Source: Paracoccaceae bacterium
GTDB lineage: Bacteria > Pseudomonadota > Alphaproteobacteria > Rhodobacterales > Rhodobacteraceae
Length of the DNA: 22,164 nucleotides
Assembly (NCBI GenBank): GCA_013214715.1
Contig: JABSSB010000001.1
Coordinates: forward strand, 5,224-27,387
Reading direction: 5' to 3'
Part shown: one piece after another, positions 7,465-15,101 of the stretch
Position numbering within the stretch: the stretch's first letter is position 1
Layout: every line of letters begins with the position of its first letter
Program-made: the position numbers and the translations under genes
Notes under the pieces: model-generated
Seen by the model: the letters and a program-made list of their open reading frames with translations, nothing else
The model's database searches: none
Told to the model about the DNA's origin: nothing

Positions 7465-9537
7465 CTATGGTCCAAAGAATCCCGTCATCGGAATGTATCG
7501 CACCAAATCACCGCGTGTGATCTCCATCGCACTATCGGGCAGTTCCACCAGCCCTTCGGCCCAGCTGAGCCCGCTGGTCAGGCCCGAGCCTTCGGAGCGG
7601 AAAATCTCGACCATACCATCGCGCAGCCGGGCGCGTAGAAACTCACGCCGTCCCGGTTTCTTGCGTTTTTCAAACCCTGCAGGCAGCATCATGCCCTGCG
7701 GTGCGCGCCATTCCGCGCCGGCCAGAACCCGCATCGCAGGGGCGGCAAAAACCAGCGCACAGGTCAGCGCCGCAACCGGGTTGCCCGGCAGGCCAAAGAC
7801 TGGCACGCCCTGCCACAGCGCCAGCGCCAAGGGACGACCGGGTTTGATCGCGATACGCCAATGCTGAAGCGCGCCAGCTTCTCGCAACAGCGCGCTGACA
7901 TGATCCTCATCCCCGGCCGAGGCCCCGCCCGAGGTCAGGATAAGATCGGCTTTCTCTGCCGCCGCATCCATGCGCGCGCGCAACACCGCGCGGTCATCGC
8001 TGACGCGTCCCATATCGATCGGGACCGCGCCCATCTGTTCCACCAGCGCCAGCAGCATGGGGCGGTTGGCGTCGAAAATCTGGCCCGGCCCGGCCTGCCC
8101 GCCCGGCTCCACCAGTTCATCGCCGGTTGACAGAACCGCTACGCGCAGCCGTGCCCGCACCGGCAGATCGCCCTGTCCCACCGCCGCCGCCAGCGCCAGA
8201 TCGCCCGGATCCAGTACGCGCCCCGCGCGAAGGGCGATATCACCAGCCATGACATCTTCGCCCGCGCGGCGGGTATTTGCGCCGCGTTTCAACGGGCCGT
8301 TCATCGCGATCCGGGTGCCGTCTGTGGTGACGTCTTCTTCGAGGATCACGGTCTCGACGCCTTCGGGAACAGCCGCCCCGGTCAAGATGCGCAAGGCGCT
8401 GCCCTTCGGCACACCCCCGTCAAAAGGAACACCTGCAGCAGAGCGTCCGGGGATCAAAGGCATCTCATGCGGGCCAGCCTCAAGCCCCCCGGCAAAGCCA
8501 TAACCATCCACGGCTGAATTGGCCTGCGGCGGGTTAGACCGTAGCGCCACAACATCCCGCGCCAAAACCCGCCCCCGTGCCTGCGCCAGCGGCACGGTGT
8601 CCTGCGTGGTCACTGGCGTCAGACGGCTGCGCAATAGGTCCAGCGCCTCATCCACCGGCGTCCAATCCACGCCCGGCGGCAAAGAAAAGCAGTCGTTTTT
8701 CAGCGGCGGCGGGGCCAGGGCGTCCTGCACGGGATCCACGCTGAAAATCCAGCCTTCCTCCGGCGCGTCCACATCCAACAAATGCCGCATCTGGTCCGCA
8801 GGCATGTTCGCAAGCTGCCGGGCAACCTCCTGCACTTGCCAGGCATCTTTTATCATGCCGTCTGGCGCCTGACCGGCATGGAGCGTCGGCCAGATTTCCA
8901 GAAAGGCCACGGGCTGCGTCAGCGGCTCAAACGGCCAGACAGCAATCTGACCCGGAAAGGACTGGCGCAGGGCCTGCAGCACCGGCAGGCCCATCAGAAC
9001 CTGGCTGCCCACCGCCCCAGCCCCAGCCAGTTGCCAGACCGTGAAACTCCCCGGCGCGTGGGTTTCCACCACGCGTTGCTCAGGGAATGGGTTGGCATAA
9101 CCTGCCTTAGTGCGGGGCAAATGCGCGATATCGCGCGTCAGCCCATTGGCCCAGAACGGGCCCGAGCCGTCAAAGCGGCTATTGATCTCTCCGGCCAGAT
9201 CAAAGCGGTTATTCTGTTTCGGCGCATCCGTGATGCGACCCGCGACCCATGCCCACAGCGCGAGCGGATCGTCTGACCCGGTCAACGCCCGCGCCACGCC
9301 TTTGGGGTAGCCAAAGGGGAAATCAAAACCCAGAGCCAGCCGCCGCCCCTGCGCCAGTTCCTTCTCGATCAGTTCGTGCAACCACTCCCGCGCCATGGCG
9401 CGGTTGCGCAGATAGACGGGCTCCTGCACGTCACCGCCTCGCGCGATGCAGGCCCAGATCGCATCCTTGCGCGGGCGCGGGCCGGTGTCATTGCCGCCGG
9501 ACCAATCGACCATGCAATAGGTGTCAAACAGGCTCAC
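7465..9537 (-). CDS. moeA: Molybdopterin molybdotransferase MoeA with an N-terminal RNase H-fold-like domain
   Basis: A 690-residue fusion. Residues about 294-690 are a full MoeA: PVDEALDLLRSRL, NSAVDGYGF (340-348), ILTGAAVPEG, LTSGGASAGDEDHV (534-547, molybdopterin binding) and FGLPGNPVAAL (581-591). MoeA inserts molybdate into adenylylated molybdopterin. Residues 1 to about 290 are extra. They open TYCMVDWSGGNDTG and contain LALGFDFPFGYPKG, a layout of short acidic beta-strand motifs that recalls DUF429-type RNase H-like folds; this is inference. The start is GTG at 9537, overlapping the mobB stop by 4 nt (GTGA), with GGGAG 8 nt upstream. It is the last gene of fdhD > mobA > mobB > moeA. 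Confidence 0.9.
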   Translation of the reverse strand: MSLFDTYCMVDWSGGNDTGPRPRKDAIWACIARGGDVQEPVYLRNRAMAREWLHELIEKELAQGRRLALGFDFPFGYPKGVARALTGSDDPLALWAWVAGRITDAPKQNNRFDLAGEINSRFDGSGPFWANGLTRDIAHLPRTKAGYANPFPEQRVVETHAPGSFTVWQLAGAGAVGSQVLMGLPVLQALRQSFPGQIAVWPFEPLTQPVAFLEIWPTLHAGQAPDGMIKDAWQVQEVARQLANMPADQMRHLLDVDAPEEGWIFSVDPVQDALAPPPLKNDCFSLPPGVDWTPVDEALDLLRSRLTPVTTQDTVPLAQARGRVLARDVVALRSNPPQANSAVDGYGFAGGLEAGPHEMPLIPGRSAAGVPFDGGVPKGSALRILTGAAVPEGVETVILEEDVTTDGTRIAMNGPLKRGANTRRAGEDVMAGDIALRAGRVLDPGDLALAAAVGQGDLPVRARLRVAVLSTGDELVEPGGQAGPGQIFDANRPMLLALVEQMGAVPIDMGRVSDDRAVLRARMDAAAEKADLILTSGGASAGDEDHVSALLREAGALQHWRIAIKPGRPLALALWQGVPVFGLPGNPVAALTCALVFAAPAMRVLAGAEWRAPQGMMLPAGFEKRKKPGRREFLRARLRDGMVEIFRSEGSGLTSGLSWAEGLVELPDSAMEITRGDLVRYIPMTGFFGP

Positions 9538-10025
9538 AGCCCAAGCTCCCGAAAGATAAAATCGGCGATGGCAGCAGTGTCGTTGAGGTCCAGAACCGGC
9601 CGGTCCAGATCCAGCGGCACGTCAGAGGCCACGGCATGAATGGTCGCATCCTTGGGCGCGATCAGGTCATGCCCGGCCTCTTGCCGGAAGGCTTCGATCT
9701 TGGGGTGGGCTTCGCGTTTATACCCTTCGACCAGCACCAGATCGACGGGGCTGAGCCGGGCGACCAGATCAGCCAGCGCAGGTTCGGGTTGGTCGCGCAG
9801 TTCCTGCATGATCGCGATGCGGGCTGACGAGGCCAGAATGACCTCTCGCGCACCGGCCTGACGGTGCCGGTAGGTGTCGCGCCCGGGCTGGTCGACATCG
9901 GCACCGTGATGCGAATGTTTGATGGTGGACACTGACAGACCGCGCGCGGTGATCTCTTCGACCAGACGCTCCATCAAACCGGTTTTGCCCGCGTTCTTCC
10001 AGCCTGTGACACCGTAAAGCTTCAT
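9534..10025 (-). CDS. mobB: Molybdopterin-guanine dinucleotide biosynthesis protein B
   Basis: A 163-residue GTP-binding adaptor that helps MobA attach GMP to molybdopterin. The Walker A motif is GWKNAGKTGLMERL (residues 8-21). TIKHSHHGADVDQPGRDTYR and LVLVEGYKREAHPKIE are typical MobB sequences. Length is normal for stand-alone MobB. The ATG at 10025 overlaps the mobA stop by 4 nt, and its own stop overlaps the GTG start of moeA by 4 nt, so translation of the three genes is coupled. Family identity is clear. Confidence 0.92.
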   Translation of the reverse strand: MKLYGVTGWKNAGKTGLMERLVEEITARGLSVSTIKHSHHGADVDQPGRDTYRHRQAGAREVILASSARIAIMQELRDQPEPALADLVARLSPVDLVLVEGYKREAHPKIEAFRQEAGHDLIAPKDATIHAVASDVPLDLDRPVLDLNDTAAIADFIFRELGL

Positions 10026-10666
10026 TCTGCGATCTCCGCCGCCCGGGCGAGGTCTTCGGGCGTGTTGACGTTGAAAAACGGGTCCAGCCCTGAGGGCCAG
10101 AGGGGAAACGAGGCCTCGCGCCCGTGATGGCGATCGGTCCAGAGCACGACCTTGCGCAACCCGTCATTCAAAGCGGCGCGCAAATCGTCACGTAGCGCCA
10201 CCGGCCAAAGGCCAAAGGTTGGATGCCGGTTCACACCCGATTTGGCACCGGACTTCAGACTACCACCCGCCTGACGTGGCGTGGTGGCCAGAACCAGAGG
10301 GTGAGCCATGCCTTCGGCAGCCATCAGCAGGTGCGGCACCAGATCGGGCGGGAAAAACGGCGTGTCAGCAGCCACGGTAACAATGCTGTCAGCGCCTTGG
10401 TCTGCGGCCCAGTCCAGCCCGGCCAGAACACCGGCCAAAGGGCCGGGAAAGCCCGCGATGCTGTCAGGCAAAACGGGCAGGCCAAAGCGCTCAAACCGCG
10501 CGGCATCACCATTGGCATTCAACGCCAGACCAGCCACCTGCGGCTCGATCCGGTCAATGACGCGGGCCAGAAGGCTGCGCCCGCCGATGTCCAAAAGCCC
10601 CTTGTCGCCGCCACCCATCCGCGTGGCCTGCCCCCCTGCGAGGATTATACCGAGAGGTTGTTGCAT
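10022..10666 (-). CDS. mobA: Molybdenum cofactor guanylyltransferase
   Basis: A 214-residue nucleotidyltransferase that transfers GMP from GTP to Mo-molybdopterin, giving the bis-MGD cofactor used by DMSO-reductase-family enzymes such as formate dehydrogenase. The N-terminal LAGGQATRMGGGDKGLL (from residue 9) is the MobA GTP-binding signature. FPGPLAGVLAGLDWA and TVAADTPFFPPDLVPHL follow in the expected order, and DPFFNVNTPEDLA closes the fold. The ATG at 10666 lies 124 bp downstream of the fdhD stop, so mobA may have its own promoter or be read through from fdhD. Confidence 0.93.
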   Translation of the reverse strand: MQQPLGIILAGGQATRMGGGDKGLLDIGGRSLLARVIDRIEPQVAGLALNANGDAARFERFGLPVLPDSIAGFPGPLAGVLAGLDWAADQGADSIVTVAADTPFFPPDLVPHLLMAAEGMAHPLVLATTPRQAGGSLKSGAKSGVNRHPTFGLWPVALRDDLRAALNDGLRKVVLWTDRHHGREASFPLWPSGLDPFFNVNTPEDLARAAEIAE

Positions 10667-10700
10667 CTTAGGTCATCACTTTGCCGGTTTACGTGAAGGG

Positions 10701-10726
10701 CTGCGCCGGCCCGCGGGGTGGCGCAG
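10701..10726 (-). promoter_or_regulatory. GC-rich hairpin in the fdhD-mobA intergenic leader
   Basis: The 124-bp gap between fdhD and mobA contains a perfect 7-bp inverted repeat, CTGCGCC (10701-10707) and GGCGCAG (10720-10726), around a 12-nt loop that can pair further. No T-run follows on either strand, so it is a poor intrinsic terminator. It may modulate readthrough or stability of the minus-strand mRNA about 35-60 nt before mobA. It does not have the size or obvious architecture of the Moco RNA motif. The functional role is a guess. Confidence 0.3.
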
Positions 10727-10790
10727 ATGCGCGGCTCCATAGGGGCGGGACATCGGATCAGCGGGCAAAGCCACACAATCATCACTGTCA

Positions 10791-11681
10791 TCATTCCGCT
10801 TTCCGCGCGCTTTTGCGGCGGTGTTTGCCCGCCTCCTCCGGCACGGTGGCGGGATCGATATCGCGGATCAGCCGCTCTTCGCCCGCCAGACAGACAAAGC
10901 GCTGCCCGCGCATCCGTCCGATCAAAGTCAGCCCGACCTCCCGCGCAATCTCCACCCCCCAAGCGGTAAACCCCGACCGCGAGGCCAGCACCGGAATACC
11001 CATCATCGACGTCTTGATCACCATTTCCGAGGTCAGCCGCCCGGTGGTATAGAGGATCTTGTCTTCCGCCGTGACCTGCTCCTGCAGCATCCAACCCGCG
11101 ATCTTGTCCACCGCATTATGCCGCCCGACATCCTCCATGTAGACCAGCGGGCGATCCTGCTGGCACAGCACCGTGCCATGTATCGCCCCCGCCGTCAGAT
11201 ACAGTGATGGCGTGCGATTGATCTGACTCGCCAAGGCGTAAAGCCACGAGGCCCGCAGCTCGGTCGCAGGCAGGCGCACATCCTGCAACCCCTCCATCAT
11301 GTCGCCAAAAACCGTGCCAACGGCGCAGCCCGATGTGCGGGTCTTTTTCTTCAGCTTTTCTTCATGGCTGGTTTCCACCGCCGTGCGGACCACGACGACC
11401 TCAAGATCGTCGTCGTAATCGACGCCTGTCACCACATCCTCCGGGCCGAGCATCCCCTGATTTTTCAAAAAGCCCAGCGCCAGATATTCAGGGTAATCCC
11501 CAATGGTCATAGCGGTCACGATTTCCTGCGAATTCAGAAAGATCGTCAGCGGGCGCTCTTCGACCACGGCAATCTCGACCTCTGCCCCGGTCTGGTCGGT
11601 GCCGCGCAGCGCGCGGGTCAGCCCCGCGCGGTCGGGATCGGGGGCGATCAGGAATTCTCCCTGGCTCTCCAACTTGGCCAA
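10791..11681 (-). CDS. fdhD: Formate dehydrogenase accessory sulfurtransferase FdhD
   Basis: A 296-residue protein. FdhD passes sulfur from a cysteine desulfurase to the molybdenum cofactor of formate dehydrogenase. Family signatures are EERPLTIFLNSQEIVTAM, GDYPEYLALGFL, EDVGRHNAVDKIAGW and LYTTGRLTSEMVIKT. The sulfur-carrying loop reads RTSGCAVGT: Cys119 is present, but the second Cys of the usual CxxC is Gly122. The start is a TTG at 11681, supported by AAGGAGG 5 nt upstream and by the position of family homology. It is divergent from the AzlC-type gene across 56 bp. No formate dehydrogenase subunit lies in the window. Confidence 0.92.
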   Translation of the reverse strand: MAKLESQGEFLIAPDPDRAGLTRALRGTDQTGAEVEIAVVEERPLTIFLNSQEIVTAMTIGDYPEYLALGFLKNQGMLGPEDVVTGVDYDDDLEVVVVRTAVETSHEEKLKKKTRTSGCAVGTVFGDMMEGLQDVRLPATELRASWLYALASQINRTPSLYLTAGAIHGTVLCQQDRPLVYMEDVGRHNAVDKIAGWMLQEQVTAEDKILYTTGRLTSEMVIKTSMMGIPVLASRSGFTAWGVEIAREVGLTLIGRMRGQRFVCLAGEERLIRDIDPATVPEEAGKHRRKSARKAE

Positions 11682-11737
11682 TTGCGCCTCCTTGCGTCTG
11701 AGTATAGGCCGGTCTGCAGGAAACTTAGGAGCATTTG

Positions 11738-12457
11738 ATGCCCGCCTCCACCCTTCATCGTCGCTTTGCGCGCGGGGCGCTGGACAGCACGCCCTTCATC
11801 CTTGTGGCGGGGCCGTTCGGGATGCTTTTTGGCGTGCTCGCGACCGAGGCCGGGCTGAACCTGTTTGAGACGATGGCCTTTTCGGTCGCGGTCTTTGCCG
11901 GGGCGGCGCAATTCACCGCGCTGCAATTGATGCAGGAACAGGCGCCAACGCTCATCGCCCTGATCTCGGCTTTGGCGGTGAACCTGCGGGTGGCGATGTA
12001 TTCTGCGGCTTTGACGCCCTATCTGGGGCAGGCCTCGCTGCTGACACGGGCCTTTGCGGCCTATCTGCTGGTCGATCAATCCTATGCGCTGAGCCATGCG
12101 AAGTTTGAGGCAGAACCGAAGATGCCGTTGCCGGAGAAGATCGCCTATTACTTCGGCACCGCTGCCGTGATCACGCCGCTTTGGATGGTGGCGTCTTTCG
12201 TGGGGGCGGTGCTGGGCAATGCGATCCCGTCCGATGCCGGGCTGGATTTCGCGCTGCCCATTGCCTTTATCGCCATGACCGGACCGATGCTGCGCACGCC
12301 CGCACATGTGGTGGCCGCGCTTGTGGCCTGCAGCTGCGCGATCCCCGCGGCCTGGCTGCCCTTTAACCTCGGTCTGATCGTGGCGGGGCTGACCGGGATG
12401 CTGGCCGGCGCGCAAGCTGAACTGTGGTTCGAAGCCCGCAAGGAAAGAACCGCCTGA
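11738..12457 (+). CDS. azlC: AzlC-family amino-acid exporter large subunit
   Basis: A 239-residue inner-membrane protein with several hydrophobic segments. Typical AzlC features are GPFGMLFGVLATEAGL, AVFAGAAQFTALQLM, NLRVAMYSAALTPYL and YLLVDQSYAL. AzlC with AzlD forms a two-component exporter of branched-chain amino acids or analogues; the substrate here is not determined. A TTG lies just before, but the ATG at 11738 is preferred because AGGAG sits 6 nt upstream. Its TGA overlaps the ATG of the AzlD-type gene by one base. Confidence 0.88.
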   Translation: MPASTLHRRFARGALDSTPFILVAGPFGMLFGVLATEAGLNLFETMAFSVAVFAGAAQFTALQLMQEQAPTLIALISALAVNLRVAMYSAALTPYLGQASLLTRAFAAYLLVDQSYALSHAKFEAEPKMPLPEKIAYYFGTAAVITPLWMVASFVGAVLGNAIPSDAGLDFALPIAFIAMTGPMLRTPAHVVAALVACSCAIPAAWLPFNLGLIVAGLTGMLAGAQAELWFEARKERTA

Positions 12458-12795
12458 TGCCCGAGCAAAGCTTTTCCGACCAAACCCTCTGGATTGTCAT
12501 CATCGGCCTTGCCCTTGGCAGCTTTGCCCTGCGCTTTGGCTTTCTGGGGATGGTAGGCAGCCGCGCCATGCCGGAATGGTTGTTGCGGCATCTGCGTTAT
12601 TCGGCAGTGGCGATCATCCCAGCGCTTGTCACGCCGCTTGTCCTGTGGCCAGACGCCACGGGCGGTCAGATCGATCCAATACGTCTGGCCACTGCGATGG
12701 TGACGCTGACGGTGGCCTATTGGCGAAAAAATGTGCTCTGGGGCATTCTGGCAGGCGCGGTGACGCTGGTGGGGCTGCCGTTACTGCTCGATTAG
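12457..12795 (+). CDS. azlD: AzlD-family amino-acid exporter small subunit
   Basis: A 112-residue protein with about three or four membrane segments. It shows the AzlD pattern LGSFALRFGF near the N-terminus, YSAVAIIPALVTPLVLWP in the middle and a hydrophobic C-terminus (NVLWGILAGAVTLVGLPLLL). The start at 12457 overlaps the azlC stop (TGATG), so both subunits are made in a coupled way. The 3' end overlaps the convergent lipoprotein gene by 15 bp, with the two stop codons lying inside each other's coding sequence. That leaves no room for a separate terminator. Confidence 0.87.
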   Translation: MPEQSFSDQTLWIVIIGLALGSFALRFGFLGMVGSRAMPEWLLRHLRYSAVAIIPALVTPLVLWPDATGGQIDPIRLATAMVTLTVAYWRKNVLWGILAGAVTLVGLPLLLD

Positions 12796-13392
12796 CGCGG
12801 CATTGGTTGCGGCCACCGCTTCTGAGTAGGTCACGTCGTCATCTTCATAAATGCGCTCTCCGACCACGCCGGGGATTGCTTCGAATTGGAGCCCAAGATT
12901 ATCTGGCTGGAACACAGGGCGGATGCTTTCAAAGCCCGGCAATTGCTGCAACAGCCGCGCGGTCGACTGGGTGCACATCGCCGCCGCCACACGTCCGTTG
13001 GAAAGGGCCAGTCGATAGGCTGTTTCGGCCACCTCGGGCGTCACTTCGATCGTCTGTTGCCAGACATGGATTTCTTTACGCGCATTGCTTGAGATATAGG
13101 CCTGCAAAACGGGATCGCTGAACCCGAACAGGACGTCATTCCGTTCGGGCAGGTTTTGCAGATAGAAATTGCCAGCCGGATCGAACAACACCCGCTCGGA
13201 GGCGTTAATCAACAGCGACGTATGCGCCCCCGCCCCGCTGGTATTGTTGATCATCGTGAACAGGGTCAGCGACGGCGGTTCATCGCTAACAAACCGCACC
13301 GCCGATACCTGCTCATCCGTGGCATAGGGCTGCGGATTGTTGCAGGCCGTCAGCCCAGCCATACAGATCAGCAAAGCCGCTGTTCTCAACAT
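12781..13392 (-). CDS. Predicted lipoprotein of unknown function
   Basis: A 203-residue protein starting at the ATG at 13392 (a TTG three codons upstream is possible; no clear ribosome site for either). It has a signal peptide ending in the lipobox LTAC, so the mature protein should be lipid-anchored in the envelope. I do not recognise a named domain. Notable stretches are TLFTMINNTSGAGAHTSLLI, then a short run ending in VLFDPAG, and VAAAMCTQSTARLLQQLPG. The GAHTSLLI segment followed by a central Cys and a later acidic region recalls NlpC/papain-like permuted folds, but I cannot confirm catalytic residues. It lies 21 bp downstream of the cytochrome oxidase subunit IV gene and overlaps azlD convergently. 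Confidence 0.75.
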   Translation of the reverse strand: MLRTAALLICMAGLTACNNPQPYATDEQVSAVRFVSDEPPSLTLFTMINNTSGAGAHTSLLINASERVLFDPAGNFYLQNLPERNDVLFGFSDPVLQAYISSNARKEIHVWQQTIEVTPEVAETAYRLALSNGRVAAAMCTQSTARLLQQLPGFESIRPVFQPDNLGLQFEAIPGVVGERIYEDDDVTYSEAVAATNAALIEQ

Positions 13393-13413
13393 TGCTGGCA
13401 AAGCCCGTCAGGA

Positions 13414-13551
13414 TCAGGTGGCGAAGATCGCCAGGAAGATCAACACCGCCAGAATCACCCAAAGCGTGCCAGAAGTCCAAGACATGAACCCTGCAAAGGT
13501 CTTCTCCTGCTCGGTGATATCCATTTCGCCGTGCTTGTAATCGTCTGCCAT
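13414..13551 (-). CDS. aa3-type cytochrome c oxidase subunit IV (45 aa)
   Basis: A 45-residue membrane microprotein. The N-terminal half, MADDYKHGEMDITEQEKTFA, is hydrophilic and the C-terminal half (SGTLWVILAVLIFLAIFAT) is a single membrane helix. This matches the small subunit IV of alphaproteobacterial aa3-type cytochrome c oxidases, a one-helix subunit that packs against the catalytic core in Rhodobacter and Paracoccus enzymes. The ATG at 13551 has a weak AGGA about 10 nt upstream. No catalytic oxidase subunit is nearby, and the gene is apparently transcribed alone or with the lipoprotein that follows. About 120 bp with no gene lies upstream, between it and the gshA stop. Confidence 0.88.
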   Translation of the reverse strand: MADDYKHGEMDITEQEKTFAGFMSWTSGTLWVILAVLIFLAIFAT

Positions 13552-13671
13552 GCGTCTCTGGTCCTATTCATCTGATCGCTGCGGTTCCGCGCGTTGGTTA
13601 GCCCATTGCGCGCAGCCTGTCACCCCGTCAAAGCCGCGCATTTGCCGCGTGCTGTGCTGCGGCCACGAGCC

Positions 13672-15042
13672 TCAATAGCTATGAGCGGCGTAGATGCGGC
13701 TCAGATCGCCGCCCCAGTCGCCATGATATTCGCTCAGCAGTTCATCGGCAGGCACCTGCCCGCTCTCCACACTATCTTTAAGCGCGTTCAGGAAATGCGT
13801 CTCATCTGGCACCATGCCACCCGCCCCGGGCCGAGCGCGGGCTTTCAACCCGGCTTCGGCAATCGCTACGGCTTCGCGGGCGATATCATGCATGGATTGA
13901 CCGCCTACCTTGGCCTGCAAAGCGTTGACCGATGCTTCCACCCGCCAAGCATCGCGCGTTTCAGCGTCCCATCCCTTCACCAGATCCCAAGCCGCATCCA
14001 GCGAGGATTGATCATACATCAACCCCACCCAGAACGCGGGCAGCGCACAAAGCCGCCGCCAAGGGCCACCATCGGCCCCACGCATTTCTATGAATTTCTT
14101 AATCCGCGCTTCGGGGAACAGCGTGGTCAGGTGGTCGGCCCAATCCGACAGGGTCGGCGTCTCTCCGGGCAAGGCGGGCAATTCGCCCTTGAGGAAATCC
14201 CGAAAGGACTGGCCCAGCGCGTTGATGTATTTGCCCTCACGATAGACAAAATACATCGGCACATCCAAGGCGTAGTCGACCCAGCTTTCAAAGCCGAAGC
14301 CCTCGTCAAAGACAAAGGGAAGCATACCGGTGCGGTCGGCATCGAGATTGCGCCAGACGAGGCCGCGGGTCGATTTCACACCGTTTGGCTTGCCATCAAG
14401 GAAAGGCGAATTGCCAAACAGCGCATTGGCCACCGGCTGCAGCGCCAATGCGACGCGCAGTTTCTGGACCATGTCCGCCTCAGAGGCGAAATCGAGATTG
14501 ACCTGCACCGTGCAGGTCCGGCGCATCATGGTGGTGCCCATCGTGCCCACCTTCTGCATATAGCCGTCCATCAGCTTGTAACGGCCCTTGGGCATGAGCG
14601 GCATATCCTCATTTCGCCAGATCGGTGCTGCACCAAGACCGATGAACCCCACACCGATCTTGTCGGCAATCGCCTTCACATCGGCCAGATGCGCGTTCAC
14701 CTCGTCACAGGTTTCGTGGATCGTCTCCAACGGCGCACCAGACAGCTCCAACTGCCCACCGGGCTCGAGGCTGACATTCGCACCGCCTTTGGTTAGGCCG
14801 ATCAGCTTGCCGCCTTCTTCCAGCGGCTCCCAGCCATGGCCGTCGCGCAGCCCTTCCAATACGGCCAGAATCGACCGCTCGCCTGCATAGGGCAAAGGCT
14901 TCAGCGTGTCCTTGCAATAGCCGAACTTTTCATGCTCGGTCCCGATACGCCATTCTTCCTTGGGCTTGCAACCATCGGCAAGATATTGCGCCATCTGCTC
15001 ATGGCGTTCGATGGGGCCGCCACCGGATTGCGGGATCGACAT
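13672..15042 (-). CDS. gshA: Glutamate-cysteine ligase (plant/alphaproteobacterial GCS2 type)
   Basis: A 456-residue ATP-dependent ligase that joins glutamate and cysteine, the first step of glutathione synthesis. Signatures are EEWRIGTEHEKFGY near residue 30, GANVSLEPGGQLELSGAPL, RRTCTVQVNLDFASEADM, IEMRGADGGPW and LPAFWVGLMYD, all characteristic of the plant-type class found in alphaproteobacteria. The frame is open upstream, but the ATG at 15042 is chosen because AAGGAGG lies 7 nt before it and homologues start at MSIPQSGGGP. A 59-bp gap separates it from the membrane-protein gene upstream. With the ChaC-type enzyme, the window holds both synthesis and degradation of glutathione. Confidence 0.93.
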   Translation of the reverse strand: MSIPQSGGGPIERHEQMAQYLADGCKPKEEWRIGTEHEKFGYCKDTLKPLPYAGERSILAVLEGLRDGHGWEPLEEGGKLIGLTKGGANVSLEPGGQLELSGAPLETIHETCDEVNAHLADVKAIADKIGVGFIGLGAAPIWRNEDMPLMPKGRYKLMDGYMQKVGTMGTTMMRRTCTVQVNLDFASEADMVQKLRVALALQPVANALFGNSPFLDGKPNGVKSTRGLVWRNLDADRTGMLPFVFDEGFGFESWVDYALDVPMYFVYREGKYINALGQSFRDFLKGELPALPGETPTLSDWADHLTTLFPEARIKKFIEMRGADGGPWRRLCALPAFWVGLMYDQSSLDAAWDLVKGWDAETRDAWRVEASVNALQAKVGGQSMHDIAREAVAIAEAGLKARARPGAGGMVPDETHFLNALKDSVESGQVPADELLSEYHGDWGGDLSRIYAAHSY

Positions 15043-15101
15043 CAAAAAGCCTCCTTGGCCTTGGGTCTGCGGCTCACCTGTGAAAGAAAACACCGCCCAC
15101 G

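Noticed and set aside
7493..9310. Multiple overlapping plus-strand frames across the moeA gene
   Set aside because: They are shadows of the fusion gene, and none has motifs or sensible starts.
10667..10790. Moco riboswitch upstream of mobA
   Set aside because: Only one 7-bp hairpin is evident. The segment is too short and lacks the multi-stem architecture expected for that RNA.
13594..14796. A 400-codon open frame on the plus strand
   Set aside because: It is antisense to gshA, which has strong family motifs and an ideal ribosome site.
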